Numbered from the stretch's first letter, positions 45,801 through 57,609 are shown. The stretch is DNA of 64,000 nucleotides from Cavia porcellus (GCF_034190915.1 NW_026947514.1:6965701-7029700); one strand, 5' to 3'. Notes: a model not told the origin generated them from the sequence alone. Program-made: numbers and translations.

Positions 45801-46695
45801 CCTGGACTCAAGTTGCGAGGTGTCTAGGCTCCATCTTCATTTTCCTTGCATGCCCTCCGAGGTCTAGAAATGTTCTTCATGGAGGGGAAGCTCAGCAGGA
45901 GTTTGCTCAGTGAGCTCACCATACAGACGCCAGTACTGACGCACGATTGCAGACACCCTCAAGACAAAACTGCATCATTATGTGAGACCAGATGGACAGG
46001 GAGGCACCGGCATTGGGAGACAGCAACTTAGAACACTCTTCAGGAGACAGAGGAAACTCTCAGAGGTGGCCCCGTGGAAGGCCAGTTTTCAAATCAAAAA
46101 CACCTTCTGGTGTGTGACTCCGGCTGCCCGGTGACCAGCAGCTGCCAAAAGTCCAGCCCCTGAGATACTCCAGGGACACAACTCAGAAGCATCCAAAGAG
46201 CTGCAGTACAGGGTCTGGGGGCTGCTGGGACAGGGGATGAGAAGTGAGGTGTCAGCTCCCACTTCCCCAGGGGACAGAGGACACCAGGACACAGAGTGAC
46301 CCGCAGCCAGTCCTGGGCCACACAGATCAAACATTCTGCTCTTGGAGGAGGGGTGCTGAACCCTCTCCTTGGGGGCAAGGAGGAGTGAAAAACTGTGTCT
46401 GGGTCTTAAGGAATCATCTAGGCTGGATGGCGCGGAGGAGGAGGCTGGTCCTGCAGAGGGGACAAGGACACGCAGAGATGCGCAAGGCCATGGTGCCCAG
46501 GGACCAGCTCAGCTCTGGTCCTGTGTATGCTTGTATTCCCCATGGTTCTCACAGCCTCCAGCCCTGCGTGAGAGCAGCAGATCCACTGAGGCAGACTGAG
46601 GCCAGCGAGGGGCTGAAGGGCTCTGGGCCTAAACCCACTGGCGATGTTGGGTCAGAGCCCAGATGACCCCAGATTCCAAGATGAAGAGATTGTTT
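45801..46695. other. Unique sequence with a possible MIR near 46245-46330
   Basis: 'CCAGGGGACAGAGGACACCA' to 'AGTCCTGGGCCACACAGATC' may be an antisense MIR. No gene seen. Confidence 0.35.
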
Positions 46696-46699
46696 TTTA

Positions 46700-47230
46700 A
46701 GTAAAAGTGAAATAAGCAAGTAATTAAATTTCAAAAGACTTTCTCCCGTGGCCCAGGCAACGTGGGGAAAGCGGCCGTTCACGACTCCTCCAGCAAATTG
46801 CTTGAACTTTCTCACCATGACAGTGCGTGCAGCTGGCCTCATTGTCTATCTCGTCACAAAATCCAATATTTCCCCTTCTGTTGTGCTTGGCAAAATGACA
46901 AGGAAGGAAGAAATAAAAGTTCCTCTACTTAATGAAGCTGTTGAGGATCCTTTTTTTTTTTTTTTTTATCAGAACTGACATGACCATTACCATTTCGACT
47001 CCCGTTCTGACACAAGAGTCCCATAGCAACATATCTCTCCATGGCAACCTCCCCTCTCCTCACACAGAGCCAACCTTGACAGTTTAACATTCAATAAAAA
47101 GTACTCTTAATTAAAAGATGACTGAGAACTGGCAGCACAAAAAATATATTGGAGATATATTTTTCCACTGTCATTGACAGCCATTGATAAAGGAAGTGAC
47201 CAGCTTTAGCTCGGCCTTTGCAAGAGAGGT
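46700..47230. promoter_or_regulatory. Candidate conserved element with two RFX-like sites
   Basis: Repeat-free apart from a T run (about 46951-46968). CCCATAGCAAC (47020-47030) and CTCCATGGCAAC (47037-47048) are close to X-box halves (GTTGCCATGG on the other strand). Further cores are ACTCTTAATTAAAAG and TTGACAGCCATTGATAAAGG (PBX/MEIS- and SOX-like). Function is inferred from motifs. Confidence 0.35.
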
Positions 47231-49140
47231 CAGAAGGTCTGAGGCATGGAGGGACCCCTGGAGTTCACCCTGGAGCTGTGAGGTTTAAATGGCACCCATG
47301 AACCTTTAATGAAGTTAAAGGTGAGGGTTTCTCCCTGGTCCTCAAGTGACCATAGGCTGGGTAAAAATTGCAACTGCAGCCAACACAGGGCCATGTGGTG
47401 ATGACCACTATCATCTAGAGTGAGTGTTGCATAGAGTGAGTGGATGTCGTAGAGTGTTGTTCCCGAGCTGAAGTCAGGCAGTGCTCCCAACACCCCTCAC
47501 TGTCCTCCTCTGACCCACAGGGAAACTAAGACTCAGATGGTCAGCCACCTGCCCAAGGTCACGCAGGGGAGCAGGCTGCACCAGGACCCAAGCTCATGCT
47601 GCACCTCGCTCCGTGCTGCTGTTCTGCCTTGTGTATCTCAAAGATGTGGGCTGGTCAGGGAAGGTGAGGATGGGTGGACCACGTCCAGGGCGTCCTGGAG
47701 ACGTGTGTGTAATGCGAGTGTGCACGTGCTTGGTTCTGTGGCTCACTGGTCTGTAATTTTAGGCAAGAAGCCCTCCTCAGTAACCATGGATTGCAGTAGT
47801 GTCTCTTTGATATAAGAATTATATAAATTAATCATTCTTGAGGCCTTCGGATACCACCTGTCTCCTAGTAATCATGATGAATGATAATGCTATCAGCATT
47901 ACCATCATCTTGGCTCTTTCCTATAAGTTGTAAAGAAAGAGAAATATTAAGAAACAGGTCTAAACTTTCCTTCTGACTTGCGTTCTTTTAGAAACACCAT
48001 GGCCACCTCAGCTGAGAGCCAAGTCACTTTGAAGTGGGTTTCTTGGCTTTAGGTGCAATGCGCTACCCTTGTGATCAGCGCACAGAATTCTTTGCTTTAT
48101 GCGTGATGGCTGCAGGGCTGCCCACTGCACTGTAAAGGGCTAAGGGACCACAAAAGCACACTCAAGACAGGACGCCATTGGATTCACTAGAAGCTTTGTT
48201 ATTCTGGCACCTTTTTCTGAGATGGGGAACCCCATGATTTACAGCTTTGGCAAAGAAATGAACTCAGTGTCAGATACGCAGAGTCGGAGATGCCTACGGG
48301 GTGTCTAAGGTGCAAGATTGTCAAAGAAAAGAAAAGCAGGCAAGCACTCGTGTGCGTGAGGAACACGGAAGTTGTTCCATGCCAACGTGGTGGTGAGAGC
48401 AGGTGTCACTGACCGAGACTGGCAAGCGCGGGGGGGACTGTTGGAGATGGTGGACGGGGACAATGCCAGCATCCAGAGGACCACACGAGAGAGTCCTCGG
48501 GAGTGAAGCCGGGGCCCACTTCCCAAGCCTTTGATCAAACCAGTCCTGAAGGCAGCTGTCCCCCAGGCTGCGAATTCACCCAGTTCCCTCAGTCCTTTTT
48601 GTGCTGCTTAAGCTCTCAGGAGATTCTGAGCTGACCCCCAAGAACTTAACCACGGGGCTACCGTGTGCTCACCAAGAAACTGGAAAGCGAAGATCTCTTC
48701 GCTCTGTGCTGCAGAGGTCTCTGCAGGCTGACAAAGGATTCTGGGGCCGCTCTTCAAGCAACATAGATGCCACCTGAGCAGGGTTTTACTTTGGACTCTG
48801 GCAGGAGAATTGGACCCCAGGGCAGAGGAGACCCTCGGCCGCTCCCCGCATTGGGGTGTCTCAGCTTTCCCACGGTCCACCTCGGTACTGGCCTCTCAGA
48901 TCCACGGCAGCCTCCCTGCCCTCCTCTTCCCCAGTCCATCACTGCCCCTCGGACTCTGCAGACAGCCCTCCCACTCTGCTGCCCATGTCGCAGAGAGTGC
49001 GCCCCGTCTTGGCCTGTATGACATCTCTGCTTCTCATATCTGAAGGTGCTGAAGAGCCAGGGAAGCTCACGCAGTCCTTTGGCACCCCAGGAGCAGCTGT
49101 GCACCTCCTCCGGGGCTGTCCTGAGGAGTCACTGGTCACT
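47231..49140. other. Unique sequence with a MIR piece at 47500-47620
   Basis: 'CAGGGAAACTAAGACTCAGA' and 'GCCACCTGCCCAAGGTCACG' are an antisense MIR core. The rest is single-copy, including overlapping chance frames at 48754-49158. Confidence 0.45.
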
Positions 49141-49147
49141 GGTCACC

Positions 49148-49490
49148 GTGATGGTTAGTGCTGTGTGCCAACTTGTCTGCACCACAGGGAGCCAGGTATT
49201 TGGTGGAGCATGATGTGTGGGTGTCAGTGGGGTGTTTCTGGGAGAGATTAACATTGAAGGTGGGAGACCAGGAAAAGCAAATGGTGCCCCCCCAAGTGGG
49301 CGGGCTGTCTCTCACCTGGTGAAGAGGACAAATAGGTGCAGTTAGTGAGTCTGTCTGCCTGAGTACAGCTGCGACCTTGAACCTCAACTAAAACTGCTAC
49401 ATGCACCATTGTCTCCTCTAAGTTCGAGCTGCTAGCCGCATGGTTTGGGCATCCTAGCCTCTGTACTCAGGCAAGCCAGTTCCTTAAGAG
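49148..49490 (+). mobile_element. Old LTR/MER-like interspersed repeat
   Basis: 'GTGATGGTTAGTGCTGTGTG', 'CCAACTTGTCTGCACCACAG', 'GTGTTTCTGGGAGAGATTAA' and 'GGCAAGCCAGTTCCTTAAGA' before a (TATC) array match a common mammalian repeat with TG…CA ends. Family name not certain. Confidence 0.6.
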
Positions 49491-49496
49491 TGAACG

Positions 49497-49714
49497 TCTA
49501 TCTGTCTGTCTATCACCTATCTATCTATCATCTATAGCTCTATCATCTATCATCTATCTAACACATATATCTGTCAAATCTATCATCAATCTGCCATCTA
49601 CCAATCATCTATCAATCTTCTATCATCTATCTTTTATATATCCATCATCTATATATCTATCAACCATCTATCATGTATCCATCATCTGTCTATCAATCAA
49701 TCTATCTATCTATA
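49497..49714. repeat. (ATCT)n tetranucleotide array
   Basis: About 220 bp of interrupted TATC/CATC units, adjoining the repeat before it, whose own end carries such a microsatellite. Confidence 0.95.
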
Positions 49715-49719
49715 TTGGC

Positions 49720-50690
49720 AGCAATACGTTATCAAAACATAACATTTATTGGGGAATGAAAGTATTTTGACACTTAATATAGGTAGTGCTTATATGACCA
49801 TGTAAAAATACAAAATGCCATAGAGCTTCACACTTTAAATTGGTAAATTGTTTGCTCTGTGAGTGTTCCTTTAATTGTTTAAACATGTTAAGGAGTGTTT
49901 TGAAACGGCAGTGTGGCTTTGAACATGCTATCGCCTTGAGAAAGGCACAAGGGGTGTGGTAAATGTGGTATTTCCCTGACACTTGCTCGGGGGAAGCGGG
50001 TGTGGTCTGGGGCTCCCCACACACTAGGGGGAGGCGGTCTGTGATCGGCTGGAGAGTTCAGTGTGCAGCACGACACACAGGGTAAACTGAGGTAGCGGGT
50101 AGGTGTGTGAGGGTGTGTGCCCGGGCTGGGTATTCCTGCTCCACTCCATCCCCTGCTGTGCTGGGTGTGTTCTACCTCTGCCAAGGGCTGGTGGGGAAGG
50201 GAGGGAGGAAGGGAGGAAGAGAGTGAGGGAGGGTAAGAGGGAAGAAATAACACTAACTGTGCCCTTGTGGAGCTGGGTACGCACTGTAAGTGATGTCACA
50301 TCCTGGTGACCTATGCCCTAGAGACAGATGAGGAGTCTGGGATCAGAGAAGCAACCCCCCTTCCCTAAACTGCACAGCAAACCAGAGGCAGAAGAGATGT
50401 CAAAAGCAGCTCTAGCTGGGTGCTCCTTGCTGAGCCCTGGCTGCCTGTTTGGCAGAAGTCTGTGTGTCTGTCTGGTCGCCACTGCGGCCCCAGACTCTGG
50501 ACTCGACTCCACTCCGAAATCCCTGCAGACCTGGTTTCTCGCTTCCCTTCCAACAGCAGAGTCCCCGGGAAACAGGGACATTAGCTCAGCAGCATCTACT
50601 GTAATTGTGAATGCCAGCCCGGTGGTGAGGCTGGATCGGATCCTCCTCCGCGGCAGGAGACACGCTGCGCCCAGCCCTTCCCATCATGAG
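49720..50690. other. Unique sequence with MIR trace and purine tract
   Basis: A GGGAGGAA purine tract at about 50195-50235 and an antisense MIR-like piece near 50320-50400 ('GACAGATGAGGAGTCTGGGA'). No gene seen. Confidence 0.35.
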
Positions 50691-50699
50691 CAGCTGTCC

Positions 50700-50850
50700 C
50701 CTCTCCTCTAGGTGTCACCGCATAATTGACCATGGTTGGAGAGCATTGCCTTTATTGCCTTTAACGGCCCCATAGCCGCTGATTGCCCTCGCTGATGGCT
50801 AATTTAATTTCTGTCAGTACAGCGCTGAGTGGCCTTAAAAGAACCATTAT
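50700..50850. promoter_or_regulatory. Candidate conserved non-coding element
   Basis: Compact repeat-free segment with ACCGCATAATTGACCATGG, a duplicated TTGCCTTTA (ATTGCCTTTATTGCCTTTAA), CCATAGCCGCTGATTG and GGCTAATTTAATTTCTGTCA. Its even composition and homeodomain cores stand out from its GC-rich surroundings. Confidence 0.35.
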
Positions 50851-51880
50851 CCACAAGGGCGGTGCTGGAGGGGACAGTAGAGGGATGGACGGCCACGCAG
50901 AGTGCTGGCTCTCCGAGTTAGTCATGGCGTGTTCAGCGCTGCAGGTCCTCAGTGGTGACATGTCCTGCTCTCCGTGTGCAGACGCGACAGCTGAGCTCAG
51001 GAGGGCCCCAGCTCTTCCCCAGTGCCTGGTCCTCAGTGCCACCCTGCAGTGGCCTTCCAGTCCTCCCTCCCGCTGTGTCCTCGTGGGTCTGCAGGACACA
51101 GGGTTAACACGGCCCTGCTCAAAGCCCCTCTGGAATGTCCGGTCTGCAGAGGCTGGGTTCCCTGATTGTCCTCCTTCCTTCCTCTATGGCTTCTCCTGCC
51201 CCTGTGCCACTCCAGCCCCTGCCCCTTCCCGGAGCTCTCAGCAGACTCGCCCTGAATGCGCCTGCCCCCTCCACCCAGGGCATCTTTTCCAATCTTCAAC
51301 CAGAGCCTTCAAGGACACCGTGCCCCGAGTCTGGGAAGCAGCCCATTTATCTTAGCCCCTGAGCAATCAGTGATTACCTATTCGCTGGAATCCTAACATT
51401 TATAGACACTGGATTAGACTTGAAAATGACCCGCAGAACAAAGCCAGCCATGGCCCTGGCCTCGTGCACTTTACGGCCCACAAGGAGGATGAATGCTCCA
51501 AAAACCAAATGACACAGTAGCATTGTGTAGAGACCTCATCTGGAGAAGACACTGCCATGAGAGTCCCTGTCAAGAGTCTGACTGGGCTCCCCCCTGTCTT
51601 CTATGATTCTCTGTCCTGCACCCACTTTGAATCATAATAGATCTGCCTGCCCAGATGAGCCTCCTGGGTACACCAGTAACTAACCCAGGGCGTAGGGCTT
51701 ACAGAGCAAATGGAGTCTTTTCTTTTCTCTTTCTGGAAACCAAGACCACCTTTCACCACCAAGACCAGTGGACACTTGTAAACTTTACAGCTAGAAAAAT
51801 GTTTTTCAAATGGTAATGTCTTTCTGCGGAAACCCTCAGGACTGGTCATCAGTCCATCACCTACATGTCCACCTATCTTT
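50851..51880. other. Unique sequence, no gene seen
   Basis: A 190-codon plus frame (50783-51355) has a minus-strand shadow and no known domain. It starts inside the preceding candidate element. Confidence 0.35.
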
Positions 51881-52130
51881 TCATTCATTCATCCTACTAT
51901 CCATCCATCTATTCATCCATCCATCTACCCATCCATTCATATAGCTACCTAACCATCCGTCCATCCGTCAGTTCACCCATCCATCCATCCATCCATTCAT
52001 TCTGTCCATCCATCCATCCATTCATTCTGTCCATCCATCCATTCTGTCCATCCATCCACCCATTCTGTCCATTCTTCTCATCCTTCCATTTCACATACCA
52101 TTCATTTATCAGCTCATCCATCTACTATTC
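51881..52130. repeat. (CATC)n tetranucleotide array
   Basis: About 250 bp of CATC/CATT units with 'CTGTCCATCCATCCA' higher-order repeats near 52000-52070. Confidence 0.95.
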
Positions 52131-52249
52131 AATATGAATTCATTGATGCCCCCACCATACATTGGCATATGGCAGGTGCTAGGGGAGTTAGACAGGGATC
52201 ACGAACGTCTCCTCACTGGCTCTTTCTTGTCCTTCATATGTCCTCCGGG

Positions 52250-52510
52250 TCATCCCTCCAGCAATTGTCTCTCACGCCTAAGGCCAGGTCTCCTTGTCTT
52301 CCCTTCCCTGTCCCTCTAACCATCACCCTAAGGACTTCATTTCCCTCATGCCCGCCTCTCCAGCAGTAATAGTACAGTATCATATTTGCTTAAATCTATT
52401 TCTCCCACAAAACTGTAAGCATTCACATCTTACTGTCATCATTTGCTAAGGGCTCCACCAGTATTTTTAATGCCTGAATGAACAAATAAATAACAAATAT
52501 GAATAGTGAC
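52250..52510 (+). mobile_element. L2 LINE 3' fragment
   Basis: 'CCTTGTCTTCCCTTCCCTGT', 'CTCCCACAAAACTGTAAGCA', 'AGGGCTCCACCAGTATTTTT' and 'TGCCTGAATGAACAAATAAA' are in L2 3' end order. Confidence 0.6.
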
Positions 52511-52915
52511 ATGGTTTGAGGAGATCAGATTAATCGGTAGATGCACAACACCTGCTCAGGTAACAACCAGGGTGAGGAGGGGATAGGAGAGGTGTCTACA
52601 GACCCTAAAGCCTGAGGTCTCAGGGACTGAGGAGAGGCAGGGAAACTCAGGACCAAGTGACCTGGGTGGACCGTAGGTGCAGGGTAATGGGCCTGCCAAA
52701 GCTTGATGGGCTTCATCTGACAGAGCATTGGCTTTGTTCTTTTTCAGTAGCTACTCAGTCTTTAAAACTAAGGGCCTGAGCCCAGTTACCTAGCAGGTAA
52801 AGTGGAATGGTAATCAGTTAATAGTCATAGTATAGAATCTGATCGATCAAATTTACGTGATGGGAAACAACAGACAGTGATGGTGTTGTGAGAAAACTAA
52901 AATCTGCAAGTAGAG
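52511..52915. other. Unique sequence, no gene seen
   Basis: Nothing recognisable. Confidence 0.3.
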
Positions 52916-53276
52916 TGTTATGGTTGATACACTGTATCAACTTGAGAAGTTTAGAAGTTTAAATGAGACTCAGCAGGAACCAGGATCCCTGCTTTGTAAA
53001 TATCTTCATCCAGTGCAAGAGATTCTGTGAGTGCCACACCTGACCTGGGGTGGGGTATGACCTGTCTACAATATAAGCGAGGAGAAGGGGCTTGTTACCC
53101 ACTTTTACTCTGGCTGCTTTTACTTGAAGTGTTGCCCCTGTGCCACTGTACCCAGCCTTGGAGCCAGCTGTTCATGGATTGAAATCCCCACAACAGTGAG
53201 CTAAATAAACATTTCCTCCCTTCCTTTTGGGTGTCTGGTGTTTTGTCCCAGCAATGAGAGAAAAGTGACTGAGACC
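52916..53276 (+). mobile_element. LTR-like repeat abutting the half-LINE
   Basis: It starts TGTTATGGTTGATACACTGT. It holds 'CAGTGAGCTAAATAAACATT', a poly(A)-signal region, and ends 'TTTTGTCCCAGCAATGAGAG' and 'AAAAGTGACTGAGACC', the usual 3' end of rodent MaLR-like LTRs (…GACTAATACA) with a decayed last base. Its end meets the presumed 5' end of the half-LINE at about 53277. Confidence 0.65.
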
Positions 53277-53663
53277 GGGGTTTTATGGCTCCATCACCAT
53301 CTTAGCCCTGCTCCAGCTCTGAAGACTAAAGAACAGCCTGGGTTCACCCTGTGGCCCAGTGACTTCAGTCAGTTGATCCCTTCCCAGACAAGATTTGGTG
53401 GGGTGAGCTTGGCCTGGGTCATGCCTCTGGCTGGGACCCAAACCAATCCCTACATATGGCACACACTAACACACTGAAGGCCCTGATGGTTGACTGACCT
53501 GGAGAGGAGGGGCCAGCATACCCTGCCCCTGCTTGCACCTCATTGACCAACAGCAAACTGGAGAGGACAGAAATCCCTAGCCAGTATGCTTCAGAAGAAC
53601 CATAACCAACAAGTAAAGGAACTGAGACCTTCTCTATATACCTGTTTGGAAGAAACCAAAAAC

Positions 53664-54744
53664 ATGACAAGAGAAAGAAACAAGAAAAAGTCCCCAGCCT
53701 CAGCCCTGAGAACATTGATCCAGGAGAGGTAAATACAAAAGAGACTGAGGGCAGCAAACATGCAATATCAGACACAGCATCAGTGGACATAAAGAGTTAT
53801 CTTCAGGATCTCATAGACAAGCTCAAAAATGAAATATTTAAACAAGTAAAGCAAGATATAAGTAGATTAATAGAAGAAATGCTAAGCACCTCTCAAGAAG
53901 ATACAGATGGAAGAATGGAGGAACACAAAAAAAGGAGAGAAATGTTTGATGAAGAATATAAAGAAAACCTAGAATACACAAAGCAGGTTCAAAGAGATTA
54001 CCAGGAAATAAAAAACTCCATTAAAAGCTGGCAAAACTGCTTGAAAGAAACTAAGGATAGACTATCAAAACTTGAAGACATGTTTGCAATGTGCAATCAT
54101 GAAAGGAAAAATTTCTTAAAAATTACAAGGAAACAGGCAGTAACAATACAAGACTAGAAGACAACAAGAAGATCTATAACTTAAGAATAAAGAATGTGAA
54201 TGAAGAAGCAGGGGTCCAAACAAAGTAACTACAAGGGTTATTCACAGAAATAATTAAGAAAAACTTAACAAACATAGGAAAAGGAAATGATATTCAGTTG
54301 TATGAGGCATACAGAACTCCAGCCACCTACAACCAAAACAGAGCTACACCCAGACATACAATAATCAAGATCTCAGAAATAAAATATAAGAACAGAATAT
54401 TAAAATATTCTGTAATATTAAAATATTACAGAAAAGAAACAGATCACCTATAAAGGAAAATCTATCAAAATCATGGCAGACTTCTCGACACAGACTATCA
54501 AATCAAGAAGAGGTTGGAGGGAAGTATTCCAAGCCCTGAAAGAAAATAACCTCCAGCCCAGATTGATGTACCCTGAAAAACTGTCTCTAGAAATTAATGG
54601 AGAAACAAGATGCTTCCAAGACAAAGAGGAATGGGAGAATTCATGACCACCAATCCAACCCTACAGAGAATATTAAAGGACATTCTAGAGAAAAAGAAAA
54701 GTACCAGGATTTCAGGACAGTGGCAGAGAGGCCTCAATGAATGA
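53664..54744 (+). pseudogene. LINE-1 ORF1 remnant (broken)
   Basis: ORF1p is an RNA-binding trimer that coats element RNA. A plausible ATG is at 53664 (start MTRERNKKKSP, basic as in L1 ORF1). A frame change follows before the open stretch 53783-54154, which is charged and heptad-like, fitting the coiled coil. A TAG (54155) ends it. The RRM continues in another frame (LRIKNVNEEAG…, then EAYRTP… and TPRHTIIKI) with a TAA at 54226. A further frameshift lies in an AT-rich duplication near 54395-54435. Then comes the C-terminal domain (TYKGKSIKIMADFSTQT, NLQPRLMYPEKL). The end needs one more shift into MTTNPTLQRILKDILE, stopping at 54742. About 360 codons, similar to known ORF1p. It is non-functional. 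Confidence 0.85.
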
Positions 54745-55344
54745 AGCAGAAAGTGGAATGAAGGAGAAAAGCAGACAACTAATGGCAGAAAAAGAGCACA
54801 ACAGAAATGAGGCAGAGAAGGTTGGCTATAATCTCTAATATAGATGGCCTCAATCTACTAAAAAGAAAGAAAAGAGAAACACAAGCAGAGTAGATCAGAA
54901 GGTAGGGTCCACCAAGATGCTCTTTATAGGAAATATAATTAACATGAAAAAGGGTTTACAGACCGAAAATCAAATATGAGAAAACAATGCTCTATGTGAC
55001 AGGGAACCCGAGAGTACTAGGGGCAACTCGACCAGTATTTGTGGATAGGTTGGAATCACAGGCTTTAATAGGTAAAGGAATACAACTAGAGATCAAGTCC
55101 AGGAGGGAGAAGGTTTGGAACCACTTAAGTAAATAGCAGGTTGCCCCCCCAATCTAAAAACTGAGGGAGTTGGTGGGACCCACAAATGCGCAGTGCACCC
55201 TGTGGGAGTGAAAGGGGAGGAATAGTCTTAAAAAAGAAGGCAGAGGATATTGTTAATAGTGTATCAGGATTTAAAACCCACATTACTCGCACCGCTCTGC
55301 TTAGATAGATTTTATTTTGTCCCCATTTGTCTACTTTCACTAGG

Positions 55345-56190
55345 TCTGAGGGCACAGACAGCTATCCCAAAAATAACCGGATATAGTACAGTAATCATCC
55401 TTAATTTCCTATTGACTTAATCTGGAGCCCTGTATAAATTATACTGTTTTGCCATGACTTATCTTAGTTAAATCTGGTTTATTTGATTGCTGTTTGGTAC
55501 TGACAAATTTTATTGAAAACTGTTATGATTGGTAGTATCAAGTCTGAGAATATAGGCAACTACACTGGAGATGACAAGATTCACTAGGATACCCATTCTG
55601 GTTTGATTATTACCTGTTTTTGAAGTTTTACACTATCTATAAAGTTTTGTTTTTATTAATATTGTTATGTATTGCTATATTCAATTATACTATGTCTGAT
55701 GATATAGACAATTCTATTGAAGGTAACAAGAGACAACACAGTAACCACTGTAGAACACCTTGTACGGTGGTTTTATATGACTTTTTTGCCCCATGTGTTT
55801 ATAGGAATGTCTTGTTTTGTCTTGCTTTGTTTTGTTTCTCCCTCTAATGTAGAAAGGATGGAAATATATGTAGAGACTCATGCATGTGTAGAACCTATAA
55901 ACAGTTTAGAACTGATCTTATGATACATGATGAAATGAACAACTACTTTGAAGAAAAAGAGACACTACAGTACCCAGTGCTGACCCCGGAGTGTCATGAT
56001 GTGAAATCTAGCAATACTATTATTCTTTGTTTAGAGTGATTTAGCCTTTATTCTTAACATACATGAAGATATGGATAACTGCATGTATGTGTAAGTGTAT
56101 AGGATTGATAACCACATTTCTAAGCTTTTGGATAGTTGAACAGAACTGTTTTGCAGTCTCGCTGTTTGAATGTCTACTTTGTTCAGTTTT
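55345..56190 (+). repeat. Diverged tandem units in the half-LINE 3' region
   Basis: A motif like TCTGAGGATATAGACAACTA, then GAAGGTAACAAGAGACA, recurs at about 55345, 55543, 55695, 55925 and 56061. Examples: TCTGAGAATATAGGCAACTA, TCTGATGATATAGACAATTC, ACATGATGAAATGAACAACT, ACATGAAGATATGGATAACT. Spacing runs from about 136 to 230 bp. The units are strongly diverged, so the array is old or evolved unevenly. Confidence 0.5.
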
Positions 56191-56339
56191 GTAACTTGAA
56201 CAACTATTTGTAAGAGGACAATATGTAATCATCCACTAGCGATTTCTTATGGTTTATTTTTCTTTGAAATTATGTATTATATCTACCCTTTTTCTGTTTT
56301 GTTTAGTCTTTCTTTAAATAAAATTTAAAAAGAAAACTT

Positions 56340-57609
56340 TGAACCACGGCTAAAACACCATGCAGACCTCTCTGGTAAGCCGCGCAATCCACCTGGGCTC
56401 TAGAAAGAAAAAGTCAGCACCTCCTGAGACTCAGCCATCTGGGGCTGGGAGGAGCCAACAAGAAGCCCAGGAGCCAGCCTTTCTGATGCGTGAATGCTGA
56501 CGTAGCCCCAGATGTCCCGAGACCACCCAGCTCCATGTGTCTACACTGCTCCTGTTGCAACTGCAGCTCGGATCCCAACATAGGAAAGGCTTTTTCTTCT
56601 TTGAGATACCAGCTTTCTTCTACCTGGTTTTTATTCTGTGATTTCTGCAGTGGAGTCAGATGACCACGGACTGAACCTACTGAAAAAGAAGGCAAAGAGA
56701 TACAGGGAAAAGTCAGCAATGCAAAGCATATAGCACAGGATCCCGGTCGTCACTTCTAAGAAACATTCTCATTTTTGAAGAACACTGATTTGGACTGTAT
56801 GTAAATCACTAAATTTTAGTTTGTTTGAGTCATTACCTCCTTATCTGTGTTTATTTTAAGTTCAGCAGTTCCATAAAGAGCATCATTTGTCAAATAAAAA
56901 ATTTTGGGCTCACTAAAAAATACATGCATAAGGTTTGTCTTGGTGGACAATCGGCATCCCACAGTGATGGTATGAATAGGGTGAGACTCAGCCCTCCTGC
57001 CCATGCCTTGCCCTCTGCACAGATGGGGAGAGAGGAGGTAACCTTTTCATTTGGAAGATTTGGTGGCTGCTGTAGTCAGGCTTAGCAAGGAGAACACTTA
57101 CACACAGGACACATAATTTATAGTATTATAAATTATTTGACCCAAGTAGTCCAATGCAAAGGAAGTGCAGGAAGTCTTTCCACAACACTAAAGACCTAGA
57201 GAATTCAGCCAAGATCCTGGATCCCTTGGCAATAACCTGCATGAGTTCATCTGAAAACCTAGAGCCCACAACAATGCCTCACACAAGTCCTGCACCCTGC
57301 ACCCTGCCTGCCCCCAACCTCCCTGCCCCAGTGCCCAGACTTTGGGCCACTTGGTAGCCTGGTATTTAATTTTTAGATCAGCCATAATATGAACATGCGG
57401 TCTTGAAATGATGGGGTTCATTCTGACAGGTCTAAAGGCCATGAGTCCAAGGTGGAGGTACTGGTGGGCTGTGCTCCTTCCAAAAGCTCAGAGTGGGGAT
57501 CGTCCTCATCTCCTCCAGCCCTAGGCTCCCAGTGTGGCCATGGCACACCTCTGCATCACACCTATCCGCCACTTTCTTCACATGACCTTCTTCCCGTCTC
57601 TCCTTTGTC
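56340..57609. other. Unique sequence, no gene seen
   Basis: A small CCTGCACCCTGCACCCTGCC repeat lies at 57289-57308. Frames here are short and unrecognised. Confidence 0.3.

Larger units (their letters stand above)
53277..56337 (+). mobile_element. Half-LINE-1 (HAL1-like) retrotransposon, near full length
   Basis: The element has a roughly 390 bp leader (53277-53663), a decayed LINE-1 ORF1 (53664-54744), and about 1.6 kb of AT-rich 3' sequence ending 'TCTTTAAATAAAATTTAAAA'. I see no trace of ORF2 endonuclease or reverse transcriptase downstream of ORF1. An L1 with an accidental deletion could look similar. However, the 3' region is not an ordinary short L1 3' UTR, and a second copy at 12025-12542 shares its 3' end. 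The element would have used L1 ORF2 protein in trans. 5' boundary is approximate and no target duplication was identified. Confidence 0.7.

Noticed and set aside
53783..54157. GTG-started 124-codon frame as an intact gene
   Set aside because: The frame opens with GTG, not ATG, and is the middle of a LINE-1 ORF1 broken by several stops and frameshifts.
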